Positions 38,509 to 47,709 of a stretch of DNA of 64,000 nucleotides are shown in pieces. The stretch is taken from the NCBI RefSeq assembly GCF_014641555.1, contig NZ_BMHY01000005.1, positions 2,011 to 66,010 on the forward strand, read 5' to 3'. The stretch's first letter is position 1. The number at the start of each line of letters is the position of its first letter. The position numbers and the translations under genes were made by a program. Source of the stretch: Paenibacillus radicis (ex Gao et al. 2016). GTDB taxonomy: Bacteria > Bacillota > Bacilli > Paenibacillales > Paenibacillaceae. The notes under the pieces were generated by a model. That model did not search any database, had not been told where the DNA came from, and saw nothing but the letters and a program-made list of their open reading frames with translations.

Positions 38509-38793
38509 ATGCGCAAATATGAAGTGATGTACATCATTCGTCCAGACGTTGAGCAAGAGCAAGTTCAAGCCCTCGTTGACAAATTCAATGGCATCATCAA
38601 CAACGGCGGTGAAGTCACGAAATCTGACTTGATCGGTAAACGTCGTCTTGCGTATGAGATCAATAAGATTCGTGATGGTTACTACGTTCTGGTTCATTTC
38701 AATGCAACGACTGAAGTTGTGAACGAACTCGACCGCATCATGAAGATTACGGATGAAGTTATCCGTACTTTGATCGTCAGAGACGTTGCCTAA
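38509..38793 (+). CDS. rpsF: Ribosomal protein bS6
   Basis: Small-subunit protein of 94 aa, starting MRKYEVMYIIRPDVEQEQ. It binds S18 in the platform of the 30S subunit. AAAGGAGGTG precedes ATG 38509. It heads the conserved rpsF-ssb-rpsR operon. Confidence 0.97.
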   Translation: MRKYEVMYIIRPDVEQEQVQALVDKFNGIINNGGEVTKSDLIGKRRLAYEINKIRDGYYVLVHFNATTEVVNELDRIMKITDEVIRTLIVRDVA

Positions 38794-38830
38794 GCCACGC
38801 CAGGATTGATCGATTGGGAGGTCTGTAACG

Positions 38831-39385
38831 ATGTTGAACCGTGTAATACTGATTGGCAGATTAACGAGAGACCCCGAGTTGCGTTATACGCCGGCTGGCG
38901 TAGCCGTCACTCAATTTACGATTGCAGTAGACCGTCCGTTTACGAGCGGACAGGGCGAGCGCGAAGCGGATTTCATTCCGGTCGTAACTTGGAGACAGCT
39001 GGCTGAGACTTGCGCCAATTACTTGCGTAAAGGCCGTTTAACAGCGGTTGAGGGACGTATTCAAGTGCGGAATTATGAGAACAACGAAGGCAAACGCGTC
39101 TATGTGACGGAAGTTATTGCCGATAACGTTCGTTTCTTGGAATCCAACCGTGAAGGCGGAGCTCCACGCGAAGACAATGGCAATAGCTATGGCGGCGGAA
39201 ATAACAGCAACACCGGATCTTTTGGCGGCGGTGGTGGCGGCAGCGCTTCTTACAGCGGTGGCGGCAACAGCAGCGGCGGAAGCCGGTCCGGTAACTCCGG
39301 CAACTCACGTAACAACGACAGCCGTGATCCGTTCTCGGATGATGGTCGACCGATCGATATATCAGAAGATGATTTGCCATTTTAA
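38831..39385 (+). CDS. ssb: Single-stranded DNA-binding protein
   Basis: 184 aa. An N-terminal OB-fold ([21 protein letters not shown]) of about 110 residues, a Gly/Ser/Asn-rich flexible linker, and the conserved acidic tip DISEDDLPF that recruits replication and repair proteins. Located between rpsF and rpsR, which marks it as the essential SsbA. ATG 38831 follows GGGAGG. Confidence 0.97.
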   Translation: MLNRVILIGRLTRDPELRYTPAGVAVTQFTIAVDRPFTSGQGEREADFIPVVTWRQLAETCANYLRKGRLTAVEGRIQVRNYENNEGKRVYVTEVIADNVRFLESNREGGAPREDNGNSYGGGNNSNTGSFGGGGGGSASYSGGGNSSGGSRSGNSGNSRNNDSRDPFSDDGRPIDISEDDLPF

Positions 39386-39403
39386 TTGAAAGGATGGGTT
39401 CGA

Positions 39404-39688
39404 ATGAGCTTTAAGCAAAGAGAAGGCGGAGACGGAGAGCGTCCAGAACGCAAATTCGGCGGTCGCAAAGGCGGACGCAACAAACGCCGTAAAGTTTGTT
39501 ACTTCACTGTTAACAAAATCACTCACATTGACTATAAAGATACGGATTTGCTTCGCAAATTCATCAGCGAGCGCGGCAAAATTTTGCCACGTCGTGTAAC
39601 TGGAACAAGCGCGAAATACCAACGCTTGCTGACTGTTGCGATTAAACGTTCGCGTACAGTAGCTTTGTTGCCATACACAACTGAGTAG
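39404..39688 (+). CDS. rpsR: Ribosomal protein bS18
   Basis: 94 aa from ATG 39404 ([20 protein letters not shown]). The conserved core is [38 protein letters not shown]. The extended Gly/Arg N-terminus is common in this family. GAAAGGATGG is upstream; a TTG at 39386 directly after ssb is in frame but lacks a ribosome site. Terminator follows. Confidence 0.97.
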   Translation: MSFKQREGGDGERPERKFGGRKGGRNKRRKVCYFTVNKITHIDYKDTDLLRKFISERGKILPRRVTGTSAKYQRLLTVAIKRSRTVALLPYTTE

Positions 39689-39700
39689 TTATCTGCTCAG

Positions 39701-39738
39701 AAAGGCCTGTTAGAGATCATTCTCGGCAGGCCTTTTTC
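39701..39738 (+). terminator. Terminator of rpsF-ssb-rpsR
   Basis: 9-bp stem AAAGGCCTG/CAGGCCTTT (39701-39709 and 39727-39735) and T-rich tail. Confidence 0.8.
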
Positions 39739-39841
39739 TTGAGAAAAATGTACGATTCCTGAAAATAGGAATTGAACATTTTGTGAAAGAGGAATACAAT
39801 GAACATATTGAGGAGCAACGAGCCGTCATAGTTTGTCGGGA

Positions 39842-39859
39842 TTGTGAATGTTTTCACAA
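39842..39859. promoter_or_regulatory. Rex operator upstream of yjlC-ndh
   Basis: TTGTGAA-TGTT-TTCACAA is a perfect 7+4+7 palindrome matching the consensus for the NADH-sensing repressor Rex. A TTGACA hexamer (39864-39869) follows directly and may be a -35. Bacillus subtilis yjlC-ndh is a known Rex target, which agrees with the downstream genes. Confidence 0.85.
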
Positions 39860-39943
39860 GAAATTGACACATTATTAAAGGATGGTTCGTGAAAGCAACA
39901 CAGCTCATAATACACAGCATGCATAGAGGAGGCTGCAATTCGT

Positions 39944-40381
39944 ATGTCCGAAACAGTAACGAAACAACTCGAGAGCGGTGAAGAAGCCGTATCTGTACGT
40001 GAACTGGATGTGCTTGAACAATTGTTGAAGCCGGAGGTTCAAGCGTCGCTTACCGTATTGGTTGAGAACCTGCCGAAATTGGCTGAAATGGTGACACTGC
40101 TTACGAAAGCGTATGACGTAGCATCGACAGTTGCGAATGACAAAGTATTGGTTAACGACATGATTCATGGAGCAGGAGACTTTATTAAACCAATCGCCGA
40201 CAAAGCAAAAGGTTTGGCTTCCGCTGCAGTAGAAGCAAATGATCGCGCACAGGCTGACGCTTCGGCGACTATTGGTCTGTTTGGATTGTTGAAAATGCTG
40301 AAAGATCCGCAAGTGCAATCGTCTTTCCGTTTTGCACAAGCATTTCTAACGGTATTGTCCGAGCGTAAAGGCGCTAACTAA
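39944..40381 (+). CDS. yjlC: DUF1641 protein YjlC
   Basis: 145 aa, mostly helical. It contains the DUF1641 core LEQLLKPEVQASLTVLVENLPKLAEMVTLL and GLFGLLKMLKDPQVQSSFRFAQAFL. Function unknown; linked to type II NADH dehydrogenase genes. ATG 39944 follows GAGGAGG. It is the first gene behind the Rex operator and precedes ndh by 23 bases. Confidence 0.85.
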   Translation: MSETVTKQLESGEEAVSVRELDVLEQLLKPEVQASLTVLVENLPKLAEMVTLLTKAYDVASTVANDKVLVNDMIHGAGDFIKPIADKAKGLASAAVEANDRAQADASATIGLFGLLKMLKDPQVQSSFRFAQAFLTVLSERKGAN

Positions 40382-40404
40382 CATACTAAGGACGGAGGAT
40401 TAGC

Positions 40405-41583
40405 ATGGCTAAACAAATTTTAATTCTGGGTGGCGGCTACGGCGGCTTGCTGAGCGCTTTGACTGCCCGCAAACATTTCTCAGCTGAAGAAGCTGCGATT
40501 ACGGTCGTTAACCGTGTGCCTTACCACCAAATCGTAACCGAGCTTCACCGTCTGGCTGTAAGTGGTCTGGATGAGAAGAACGTTGCTTTGCCTTTGAGCA
40601 AATTGCTGAAAGACAAATCGATCGAACTGATCATCGACAACGTGGAAAACATCGATCCGGAGAAAAAACAAGTTCGCCTGTTGGCAAGCGGCAACCTCGG
40701 CTACGATAAACTCGTTGTAGCGCTTGGCGGCGAAACGGCATTCTTTGGCATTCCAGGTCTGGAAGAGAACAGCATGACGCTGAAATCGGTTGAAGAAGCG
40801 AAAAAAGTATCCGCACACATTCAAGCTCGTCTGGATGCTTACGCAAAATCGAAAGACGCGAAGGACGCTACAATCGTTGTTGGCGGCGGCGGCCTTACTG
40901 GCATCGAGCTGATCGGCGAAATCGCGGACATGCTTCCTAAATGGTGTGAAGCTAAAGGCGTTGACCGCAATGAAATCAAACTGTACAACATCGAAGCAGG
41001 CCCGTCGATTCTGGCTGGTTTCCCTGCTGAGCTGGTTGAACGTGCGAAAGCTAGCCTTCAAAACCGCGGCGTAACGCTCATTATGGGTGTTGCTGTTACG
41101 GAAGTACAAGGTACGAAAGTATTGCTGAAAGACGGCAACGCAATCGATACGAATACATTCGTATGGACTGGCGGCGTAACAGGCAATCCTGTTGTAGCTA
41201 ACTGCGGCATCGAAGTTAACCGCGGCCGCGCTACGGTTAACGAATTCTTGCAATCCACTTCGCATGCTGACGTATTCCTTGCAGGCGACAATGCGGTTGT
41301 ATTCGGACCGGAAGGCCGTCCATTCCCGCCAAGCGCGCAAATCGCATGGCAAATGGGCGAGGCAATCGGTTACAACTTGTATGCAAACCATAAAGGTCTG
41401 CCAATGAAATCGTTCGAGTTCGTGAACTCCGGCGTATTGGCAAGCTTGGGCCGCAAAGATGCGATCGGTACGGTTGGTGCTAGCCAGCTTCGTCTGAGAG
41501 GCCTTACGGCTTCCTTGATGAAAGAAGCGAGCAACGTGCGTTATCTGTCGCATGTGAACGGTCTGTTCTCCCTGCTTCACTAA
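40405..41583 (+). CDS. ndh: Type II NADH dehydrogenase
   Basis: Single-subunit, non-proton-pumping NADH:quinone oxidoreductase of 392 aa. The FAD-binding motif is ILGGGYGGLLSAL, the NADH-binding motif VVGGGGLTGIELIGE, and a second FAD motif is VFLAGDNAVV. The C-terminal region (SLMKEASNVRYLSHVNGLFSLL) is amphipathic and would bind membrane. ATG 40405 follows GGACGGAGG. Rex repression would couple its expression to the NADH/NAD+ ratio. Confidence 0.93.
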   Translation: MAKQILILGGGYGGLLSALTARKHFSAEEAAITVVNRVPYHQIVTELHRLAVSGLDEKNVALPLSKLLKDKSIELIIDNVENIDPEKKQVRLLASGNLGYDKLVVALGGETAFFGIPGLEENSMTLKSVEEAKKVSAHIQARLDAYAKSKDAKDATIVVGGGGLTGIELIGEIADMLPKWCEAKGVDRNEIKLYNIEAGPSILAGFPAELVERAKASLQNRGVTLIMGVAVTEVQGTKVLLKDGNAIDTNTFVWTGGVTGNPVVANCGIEVNRGRATVNEFLQSTSHADVFLAGDNAVVFGPEGRPFPPSAQIAWQMGEAIGYNLYANHKGLPMKSFEFVNSGVLASLGRKDAIGTVGASQLRLRGLTASLMKEASNVRYLSHVNGLFSLLH

Positions 41584-41597
41584 TAACGACGAACAAG

Positions 41598-41667
41598 AAG
41601 TCCTCTCCTTTAGAGCAATGTCATTATGTTTTCATCATGACATTGCTCCCTGGGGAGGGCTTTTTTT
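41598..41667 (+). terminator. Terminator of yjlC-ndh
   Basis: An inner stem AGAGCAATGTCA/TGACATTGCTC is enclosed by outer pairing of AGTCCTCTCC with GGGGAGGGCT, followed by T7. Confidence 0.8.
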
Positions 41668-41782
41668 ATACATATAACCACCTGCTGCAAATTCGCAATC
41701 GGCATAGCCCGAATGCTATAATATCCCTTATAGCTCAAGCATAACTTCCGTTATGGACTATATAAATCAGGGAGGAAACGAT

Positions 41783-42958
41783 ATGGAACCGATGCAAACG
41801 GGCCCAAGCCGGTTCAAGCAATTTTTTCTGAACAATAAGTTCGTCGTCTTTCTGTTAGTACTGCTGCTTATCGGGCTGAATATTATGGTATTTACGAAAA
41901 TATCGTATATCTTTACGCCGTTGGCCGTACTGCTGAAGACGATATTACTACCCGTCATATTAGCGGGAGTGGTTTATTATTTATTGAATCCAATCGTCGA
42001 CTATCTGGAACGATGGAAAGTGAAGCGGGCCTATTCGATCCTGCTGCTATTCGTCATCATTATTGGTTTGATTACGATTTTACTCGTATCAGTCATTCCG
42101 CTCATTACCGATCAAATTACCGGTTTTATTAATAACTTCCCGGGATATGCGGAGCAAATCCAAGAGCAGTTCGATACCCTAATGGGCAGCTCGCTTTCCA
42201 GTCAGGTTCAGGACTGGCTTAATATCAATACAGCCGAAATGACCAGCAATTTGACGGAAAAGGTTACCTCCATATTAAACAATGTATGGTCCAGCGTCGG
42301 CTCGTTCTTCAGCACGCTGAAGGAAGTCGTTCTCGCGATCATTACGCTTCCGTTCATTTTGTTCTACTTGCTGTACGAAGGCAAGAAGCTGCCGCGTACG
42401 ATTGTTGGCTTTCTCCCGACTAAAGTTCGCGGTTCATCGCTGCGTGTGTTTGGCGAGATGAATTCGCAGATCAGCAGCTACATTCGCGGACAGATTATCG
42501 TGAGCTTCTGCATCGGCGCCTTGCTGTATCTGGGCTATATCATTATCGGCCTCAAATATTCGCTTGTGCTGGCTCTGATTGCGGCTTGTACAGCCGTTAT
42601 TCCTTACTTGGGACCGGCTATCGCGATTACACCTGCGCTTATCGTCGCGCTCGTAACGTCGCCGATTATGCTGTTGAAAATGATCATTATATGGACGGTA
42701 GTCCAGCTCATCGAAGGGAAATTTATTTCCCCGCAAATTATGGGCAAAAGCTTGCGAATACATCCCATTACGATCATTTTCGTTATTCTGACCGCAGGCA
42801 ATTTATTTGGCATAGTTGGGATCGTATTAGCTGTTCCAGGCTACGCGGTGTTGAAGGTTGCTTTTATGAATCTGTTCAACTATATCAAGGGAAAATCTAC
42901 GCTTTATAACGAGGATGAGCCCGCAGATCCATCGGTTTTCATTGAACCTAAAGCGTAA
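41783..42958 (+). CDS. AI-2E family transporter
   Basis: 391 aa with about eight transmembrane segments, of the AI-2E-transporter (PerM/UPF0118) family. It starts MEPMQTGPSRFKQFFLNNKF. The conserved PFILFYLLYEG and SYIRGQIIVSFCIGALLYLGY segments are present. Members export varied solutes and few are tested, so no substrate is assigned. ATG 41783 has GGGAGG upstream; the earlier in-frame ATG at 41753 does not. Confidence 0.88.
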   Translation: MEPMQTGPSRFKQFFLNNKFVVFLLVLLLIGLNIMVFTKISYIFTPLAVLLKTILLPVILAGVVYYLLNPIVDYLERWKVKRAYSILLLFVIIIGLITILLVSVIPLITDQITGFINNFPGYAEQIQEQFDTLMGSSLSSQVQDWLNINTAEMTSNLTEKVTSILNNVWSSVGSFFSTLKEVVLAIITLPFILFYLLYEGKKLPRTIVGFLPTKVRGSSLRVFGEMNSQISSYIRGQIIVSFCIGALLYLGYIIIGLKYSLVLALIAACTAVIPYLGPAIAITPALIVALVTSPIMLLKMIIIWTVVQLIEGKFISPQIMGKSLRIHPITIIFVILTAGNLFGIVGIVLAVPGYAVLKVAFMNLFNYIKGKSTLYNEDEPADPSVFIEPKA

Positions 42959-43004
42959 TTCCTGTATAATAATGAATAACAAATGAATAAGCACGGACTG
43001 GAGG

Positions 43005-43028
43005 AGCCTGTCAACGACGGGCTTTTTC
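43005..43028 (+). terminator. Terminator after the AI-2E-family gene
   Basis: 7-bp stem AGCCTGT/ACGGGCT (43005-43011 and 43017-43023, one G-T) with five T. Confidence 0.65.
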
Positions 43029-43033
43029 TGTCT

Positions 43034-43081
43034 TTATGACGCAAAGGAGCCTGTATATACGCAGGCTCCTTTGCGTCATAA
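43034..43081. repeat. 20-bp perfect inverted repeat upstream of the antiporter gene
   Basis: Arms 43034-43053 and 43062-43081 pair perfectly around an eight-base centre (TATATACG). There is no T-run after it and a separate terminator lies just upstream. It ends 61 bases before the antiporter start, so it may be a leader structure or an operator. Confidence 0.75.
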
Positions 43082-43142
43082 TATAAGCCATTTACGGTTG
43101 GGTTGGATTTCGACGTGCTTAGGTTGGAGGGGAAAGGGAATT

Positions 43143-44297
43143 ATGACTTTCATTTTGTATTTGGCACTAATTATTGTATTTACAAAGGCCGCAGGAGCGA
43201 TCTCAGTCAAGCTGGGGCAGCCGTCGGTGCTAGGCAAGCTGCTCGCCGGTATTTTACTTGGGCCGGCTATATTGGGCTGGGTGCAGCCTGACGCGTTTAT
43301 CGGTCACTTCTCGGAGATCGGCGTGCTGCTGCTGATGTTTATCGCGGGACTTGAGACAGATGTCGATCAGCTTCGCAAGAACTGGAAGGCGAGTTTTGCG
43401 GTTGCTGTAGGGGGCATTATTTTACCGTTTATCGGGGGATATGCTTTGGCAGCTGGCTTTGGCTTAACGAACAATGAAGCGCTATTCCTCGGCTTGCTGC
43501 TATGCGCAACCTCGGTCAGCATTTCTGTACAAACATTGAAGGAGATGGACCGTCTTGGGTCTAGAGAGGGGACAACGATACTTGGGGCGGCCGTAGTAGA
43601 TGACGTTATCGTCGTCATTCTGCTGGCAGTTATGATGAGTTTCCTCGGCACGGCAGGAGATGTCTCAATCGGTTTGTTGATTGGCAAGAAGGTATTATTT
43701 TTTATTGTTGTCATCGCTGCCGGATGGTTTATCGTACCGTGGTTCATGAAGCTGTTTGCGCCGTTCAAGGTGACGGAAGCCGTGATGAGTGCGGGGCTAA
43801 TTGTCTGTCTCGCGTTCTCCTACTTCGCTGAAATGATGGGCATCGCAGGTATTATCGGTGCATTCGCGGCGGGGATTGCGATTTCGCAGACGTCCTTCAA
43901 GCATCAAGTGGAGACGAAAATCGAGCCCATTGCCTATACGCTGTTCGTGCCGGTCTTTTTCGTCAGCATCGGCTTGAACATCACCTTTGACGGCGTCGGC
44001 AGTCAGTGGCTGTTCATTGTACTGTTAACGATTGTGGCCGTTATAACGAAGCTCATAGGCGGTGGTGCGGGGGCGAGGCTTACGGGCTTTGATAACCGGT
44101 CCTCCATCATCATTGGCTCTGGTATGGTATCGAGGGGAGAGGTGGCACTTATTATCGCGTCTACGGGCTTGCAGGCAGGCCTGCTGCTGCCTGACTACTT
44201 TACCTCCGTTGTACTCGTCGTTATCCTAACGACACTCATTACCCCGCCGCTGTTGAAAGCTGTGTTCAAAGAAGATCGTCAGCTAGCTTCGAACTAA
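43143..44297 (+). CDS. CPA2-family cation:proton antiporter
   Basis: 384 aa, about 12 membrane segments, Na+/H+ exchanger (KefB/NapA-like) fold without a C-terminal nucleotide-binding domain. Family features are LGQPSVLGKLLAGILLGP at the N-terminus and the acidic pair in GAAVVDDVIVVILL (Asp-Asp, ion-binding). Likely exchanges Na+ or K+ for H+. ATG 43143 follows GGAGGGGAAAGGG; the in-frame start at 43071 lies inside the inverted repeat. Confidence 0.9.
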   Translation: MTFILYLALIIVFTKAAGAISVKLGQPSVLGKLLAGILLGPAILGWVQPDAFIGHFSEIGVLLLMFIAGLETDVDQLRKNWKASFAVAVGGIILPFIGGYALAAGFGLTNNEALFLGLLLCATSVSISVQTLKEMDRLGSREGTTILGAAVVDDVIVVILLAVMMSFLGTAGDVSIGLLIGKKVLFFIVVIAAGWFIVPWFMKLFAPFKVTEAVMSAGLIVCLAFSYFAEMMGIAGIIGAFAAGIAISQTSFKHQVETKIEPIAYTLFVPVFFVSIGLNITFDGVGSQWLFIVLLTIVAVITKLIGGGAGARLTGFDNRSSIIIGSGMVSRGEVALIIASTGLQAGLLLPDYFTSVVLVVILTTLITPPLLKAVFKEDRQLASN

Positions 44298-44318
44298 CGA
44301 AAGAATAAGAAGACAAAA

Positions 44319-44346
44319 AAGAACCCGCTGCCAGCAGCGGGTTCTT
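44319..44346. terminator. Bidirectional terminator
   Basis: Perfect 12-bp stem (44319-44330 and 44335-44346) with CCAG loop. The T-run is long on the minus strand (A6 on plus), so it mainly serves the leftward CNNM gene. Confidence 0.82.
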
Positions 44347-44368
44347 GCCTTTATTGCTTTTATAGAAA

Positions 44369-45700
44369 TTAGGCCGTTTCAACTGCGGCCGTCACTTCAG
44401 TCGATTCGTTCTCGATGATCAGCTCAACTTTCTTGATACGATGCTTGCCGACCTCGCGAATAATGAATCGCATATTGTCATGACGCAGCTCTTTGCCAGG
44501 CTTCGGATCTTGAATGACGCTGTACAGCCATCCGCCGACGGTATCTACTTCATCATTGTCCAGATTCGCGCCCGTCATGTCGCTGATTTCATCCAGCGAT
44601 ACTTTGCCGTCGAGCAGGTAGCAATTATCGGCGAGCTTCTCGATTTCGCGGCGCTCGTCGCCATCGAATTCATCACGGATTTCGCCGACGATCTCTTCCA
44701 ATATGTCTTCGATCGTAATGAGGCCCGATGTACCGCCATATTCGTCCATCAAGATGGCGATATGAACGCGTTCCTGCTGCATCCGTTTGAGCAACGTTTT
44801 AACCGGAAGCACTTCAGATACGGTCAGAACCGGATGAACAAGCTTTTTGAAATCAAACTCACGATTGTCTTGAAATTCCAGGAAAAGCTGCTTCGTATTG
44901 ATCATGCCGACGATATTGTCTTTGCTGTCGGTTGCAACAGGGAAGCGTGTATATTGTTCCTTGCGGATTATGTCCATGTTTTCGATTAAAGAATTGTTCG
45001 TATATAAGCAAATCATGTCGGTGCGGGGCACCATTATTTCTTTGGCAAGCATTTCGTCAAAAGCGAAAATCCGGCTCACATAACCGTATTCGGTATTGTT
45101 GATTTTACCGCTTTGAAAGCTATCATTCAGAATGATCTGAATTTCTTCCTCGGAATGCGCCTCTTCATGCTCTTTGGCCGGTTTTAGTCCGAACAAACGG
45201 GTTACGGCATTGGCGGAGCCATTCAGCGCCCAGATGAACGGGTACATAATGGTGTGGAATAAAATAATCGGCCTTGCAACTTGAAAGCTGATGAACTCGG
45301 CTTTTTGAATGGCCCAAGTTTTCGGAGCCAGCTCGCCTACCACGACGTGAAGAAATGTAACTGAAGCAAATGCAATGATAAAGGATAAAATATGGCTGAT
45401 TTCATTGTTGACACGCAATCCTTCAAATAGCGGAAGCATAATTTTCTCTACCGTAGGTTCGCCGAGCCAACCTAAGCCGAGAGCTGTAATCGTAATACCC
45501 AACTGGCAGGCGGACAGATAAGCGTCCAGATTACTTGTTACCCGCTGTACGAACTTCGCATTCTTCTTGCCCTCAAGGACCAATTGATCCACACGGCTTG
45601 TGCGAAGTCTGATAATTGCGAACTCTGTCGCCACAAAAAAGGCGGTTAATACAATCAACAACGCAATCAAAAATAAATTTAATCCTATACTACTGTCCAT
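44369..45700 (-). CDS. CNNM/CBS/CorC-type transporter (hemolysin-like family)
   Basis: 443 aa. An N-terminal CNNM (DUF21) membrane domain with four hydrophobic segments (about 1-190), a CBS pair (about 210-335) starting EIMVPRTDMICLY, and a C-terminal CorC_HlyC domain (LADNCYLLDGKVSLDEIS...VDTVGGWLYSVI). Relatives act in Mg2+ export or Mg2+/Co2+ homeostasis; some are labelled hemolysin without evidence of that activity. ATG 45700; the promoter is at 45755-45784. Confidence 0.9.
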   Translation of the reverse strand: MDSSIGLNLFLIALLIVLTAFFVATEFAIIRLRTSRVDQLVLEGKKNAKFVQRVTSNLDAYLSACQLGITITALGLGWLGEPTVEKIMLPLFEGLRVNNEISHILSFIIAFASVTFLHVVVGELAPKTWAIQKAEFISFQVARPIILFHTIMYPFIWALNGSANAVTRLFGLKPAKEHEEAHSEEEIQIILNDSFQSGKINNTEYGYVSRIFAFDEMLAKEIMVPRTDMICLYTNNSLIENMDIIRKEQYTRFPVATDSKDNIVGMINTKQLFLEFQDNREFDFKKLVHPVLTVSEVLPVKTLLKRMQQERVHIAILMDEYGGTSGLITIEDILEEIVGEIRDEFDGDERREIEKLADNCYLLDGKVSLDEISDMTGANLDNDEVDTVGGWLYSVIQDPKPGKELRHDNMRFIIREVGKHRIKKVELIIENESTEVTAAVETA

Positions 45701-45754
45701 TTCGGTTCTTCACAATCCTTCGTATTGTAGATTTTTGTAATATATATATGCTCT

Positions 45755-45784
45755 ACTATACTGAATATTATAGCCGCTATGCAA
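45755..45784 (-). promoter_or_regulatory. Promoter of the CNNM gene
   Basis: Minus strand TTGCAT (45784-45779), 18 bases, TATAGT (45760-45755). No Mg2+ riboswitch recognised in the short leader. Confidence 0.5.
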
Positions 45785-45965
45785 ATTCGCTATATTGCTC
45801 TGCAAGTCGTTGACAGTGAGTTTAAGGTTGGAAACCGGAATCAGCAGGGTATTATCTGCGATTATCTCGTCTTTACAAGGCCTTGTTCATGGGCGTATGA
45901 TAAGTTCAAATGAACTCTAAATGAGAAAGTTGATCTTTTATTTACGTCTGAGGAGGAAAGCGACC

Positions 45966-46691
45966 ATGGAGACCTTCACGCTTACTCGCAAAGAAATGGC
46001 AGGTTTGCTGCTTGCGCTGCAAGGCAGCAGTCAGGACAATCCGCTGCAAGTGCTGCAGCAGGCATGGAAGAAAGCGCATTGCGAAGCATACGCCGCAGGA
46101 TCGCCGCTGCCGGCTTTTTTGTCGACTGCATTGCCCCCTGTGCTGGATAAGCTTATTAAAGGAAATAAGGTGAGAGGCTTCTCGCTGCAGGAAATATCCG
46201 CGTTGGGCCAGCTTATCGAATATTCCCAAATCTCGATGACTTCGATGCAGAATTGGGTGAAACGAGACTTTAAAGCGTATTTCGAATGCCCGCAGGTTGG
46301 CAAGAAATATTCGCTTAATCAAGCGGCGCTTCTTTATATAATCGATGATCTGAAAGCGAATCTCGACTTCGATTCGATCCGTAAGCTGTTTGATCTATTA
46401 TTCTGCAAGCCGCAGGGTGAAGGCGCGCAAGGCGATTTAATCAATCCGCTTTCGTTGTACGCGGCCTACTCGACACTGTTCGCTGAGCTTGAAAGAACCA
46501 AGCATCCGATGCTGGAGCAAGCGATTCGCACGGCCGCCGACAAGTTCGCGGGTTCGTTCACGCATTTAACGGATGAGCAGAGCGAGGCGCTGCGCAATAT
46601 TTTATTCATTGCCGCGCTTTCCATCCAGACCGCGTACTTTCATTCGCTTGCCAAGCGCTATTGCAACGCAACGTTGTTTCTAAAAGGCTGA
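45966..46691 (+). CDS. DUF1836 family protein
   Basis: 241 aa starting METFTLTRKEMAGLLLALQG. The DUF1836 core includes LDKLIKGNKVRGFSLQEISALGQLIEYSQISMTSMQNWVKRD, a helix-turn-helix-like stretch, followed by YSLNQAALLYIIDDLK. A MerR-like DNA-binding role has been supposed for the family; function not known. ATG 45966 follows GAGGAGG. It is followed closely by the YjbR-like gene. Confidence 0.8.
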   Translation: METFTLTRKEMAGLLLALQGSSQDNPLQVLQQAWKKAHCEAYAAGSPLPAFLSTALPPVLDKLIKGNKVRGFSLQEISALGQLIEYSQISMTSMQNWVKRDFKAYFECPQVGKKYSLNQAALLYIIDDLKANLDFDSIRKLFDLLFCKPQGEGAQGDLINPLSLYAAYSTLFAELERTKHPMLEQAIRTAADKFAGSFTHLTDEQSEALRNILFIAALSIQTAYFHSLAKRYCNATLFLKG

Positions 46692-46717
46692 TTAGGGGTA
46701 TGAAGGAGAGAACCTTA

Positions 46718-47065
46718 GTGACAGATCAGGTTACAAGCAGCATTGAATATTGTGATAACAAGCCCGGTGCGGTTCAAGATTATCCGTTTGGACCACAGCC
46801 GCTTGTTATGAAGGTAGGCGGTAAAATGTTCGCCTTCTTCTCGGCGGATTCCATTACGCTGAAATGCGACCCGGTCATAGCGGAAAATTTGCGCGAGCAA
46901 TATGCCGCCGTGAAGCCCGGCTATCATATGAATAAGAAGCACTGGAACACGGTGATGCTGGACGGTTCCCTTACGGAGGAGGAGCTGCAAAGTATGATTG
47001 ATCATTCCTACGATCTCGTAGCTGCTGCTTTGTCTAAGGCGGTCAGGCAAGCTTTGCAGACATAG
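46718..47065 (+). CDS. MmcQ/YjbR family DNA-binding-like protein
   Basis: 115 aa. The YjbR fold is recognised from KPGAVQDYPFGPQPLVMKVGGKMFAFF and the C-terminal YHMNKKHWNTVMLDGSLTEEELQSMIDHSYDLV. These proteins have a CyaY-like or DNA-binding fold and no firm function. GTG 46718 has AAGGAG at 9 bases; an ATG at 46700 is in frame but lacks a proper site. Likely co-transcribed with the DUF1836 gene. Confidence 0.8.
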   Translation: MTDQVTSSIEYCDNKPGAVQDYPFGPQPLVMKVGGKMFAFFSADSITLKCDPVIAENLREQYAAVKPGYHMNKKHWNTVMLDGSLTEEELQSMIDHSYDLVAAALSKAVRQALQT

Positions 47066-47076
47066 CAAAGAAGCAG

Positions 47077-47095
47077 GCCGGATCATCTATCCGGC
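47077..47095. terminator. Hairpin between convergent genes
   Basis: GCCGGAT/ATCCGGC stem (47077-47083 and 47089-47095), no clear T-run. Weak terminator candidate. Confidence 0.35.
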
Positions 47096-47116
47096 ACTGC
47101 CTCTTTGGGTTGCACT

Positions 47117-47470
47117 CTAGAACTTGTTGGCTTGCTGCTCGGCCCAGTCTCCGATATACGGCACTTTGAACTGCTTGCCTTGCAGAGCAAGGAGCATAAG
47201 TGCGATCCAGAGAATGAAGCTGACTGGCGCCAGAATGACACCCAGTATCCAGCCGATAATTGGAAGGATGCCGAACACAATGTTCAAAACGATCAGTATG
47301 ACGGATACGGCTATCGATTGCATCGCGTGAAATTTCACAAATCGGCTCTGCTTCTCAATGGCAAGAAATATAATTCCGGTCACAAACCAACCCAAGTATA
47401 CCAGCAAGCCGGCGATTTTGGGGTCGAGCCCGGTTGAGGAGCGATCCGGTTCGATGCCAGGCGTGTTCAT
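47117..47470 (-). CDS. DUF4870 membrane protein
   Basis: 117 aa with about three hydrophobic segments: KIAGLLVYLGWFVTGIIFLAIE, then FVKFHAMQSIAVSVILIVL, then GWILGVILAPVSFILWIALMLLAL. The KFHAMQS motif is characteristic of DUF4870. Function unknown. ATG 47470 is used because GGGTGA stands 8 bases upstream; GTG 47482 is the alternative. Confidence 0.78.
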   Translation of the reverse strand: MNTPGIEPDRSSTGLDPKIAGLLVYLGWFVTGIIFLAIEKQSRFVKFHAMQSIAVSVILIVLNIVFGILPIIGWILGVILAPVSFILWIALMLLALQGKQFKVPYIGDWAEQQANKF

Positions 47471-47709
47471 CCGAAGATTCACCCTTTCCTAATGGTAATC
47501 CTGCCTTGATTGTATTCGTAGCCGATGATGAATATTCCTCCTAAATCTTGCAACTTTACTAAAAATAAAAGAAGATTTCGGCGAGAGTTGTATAAATTGG
47601 TAGAGTGATGTTGTAAAAGTTTTGTAACTCTTCAACGAATCGTCTCGTTTACAATGGAGAAGGTGCACGAATGTGTTCATTAGACTATAGTTAGGGGTAG
47701 ACATCTCCA

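Noticed and set aside
40480-41580. 366-codon frame opposite ndh
   Set aside because: Antisense shadow; ndh is fully supported on the plus strand.
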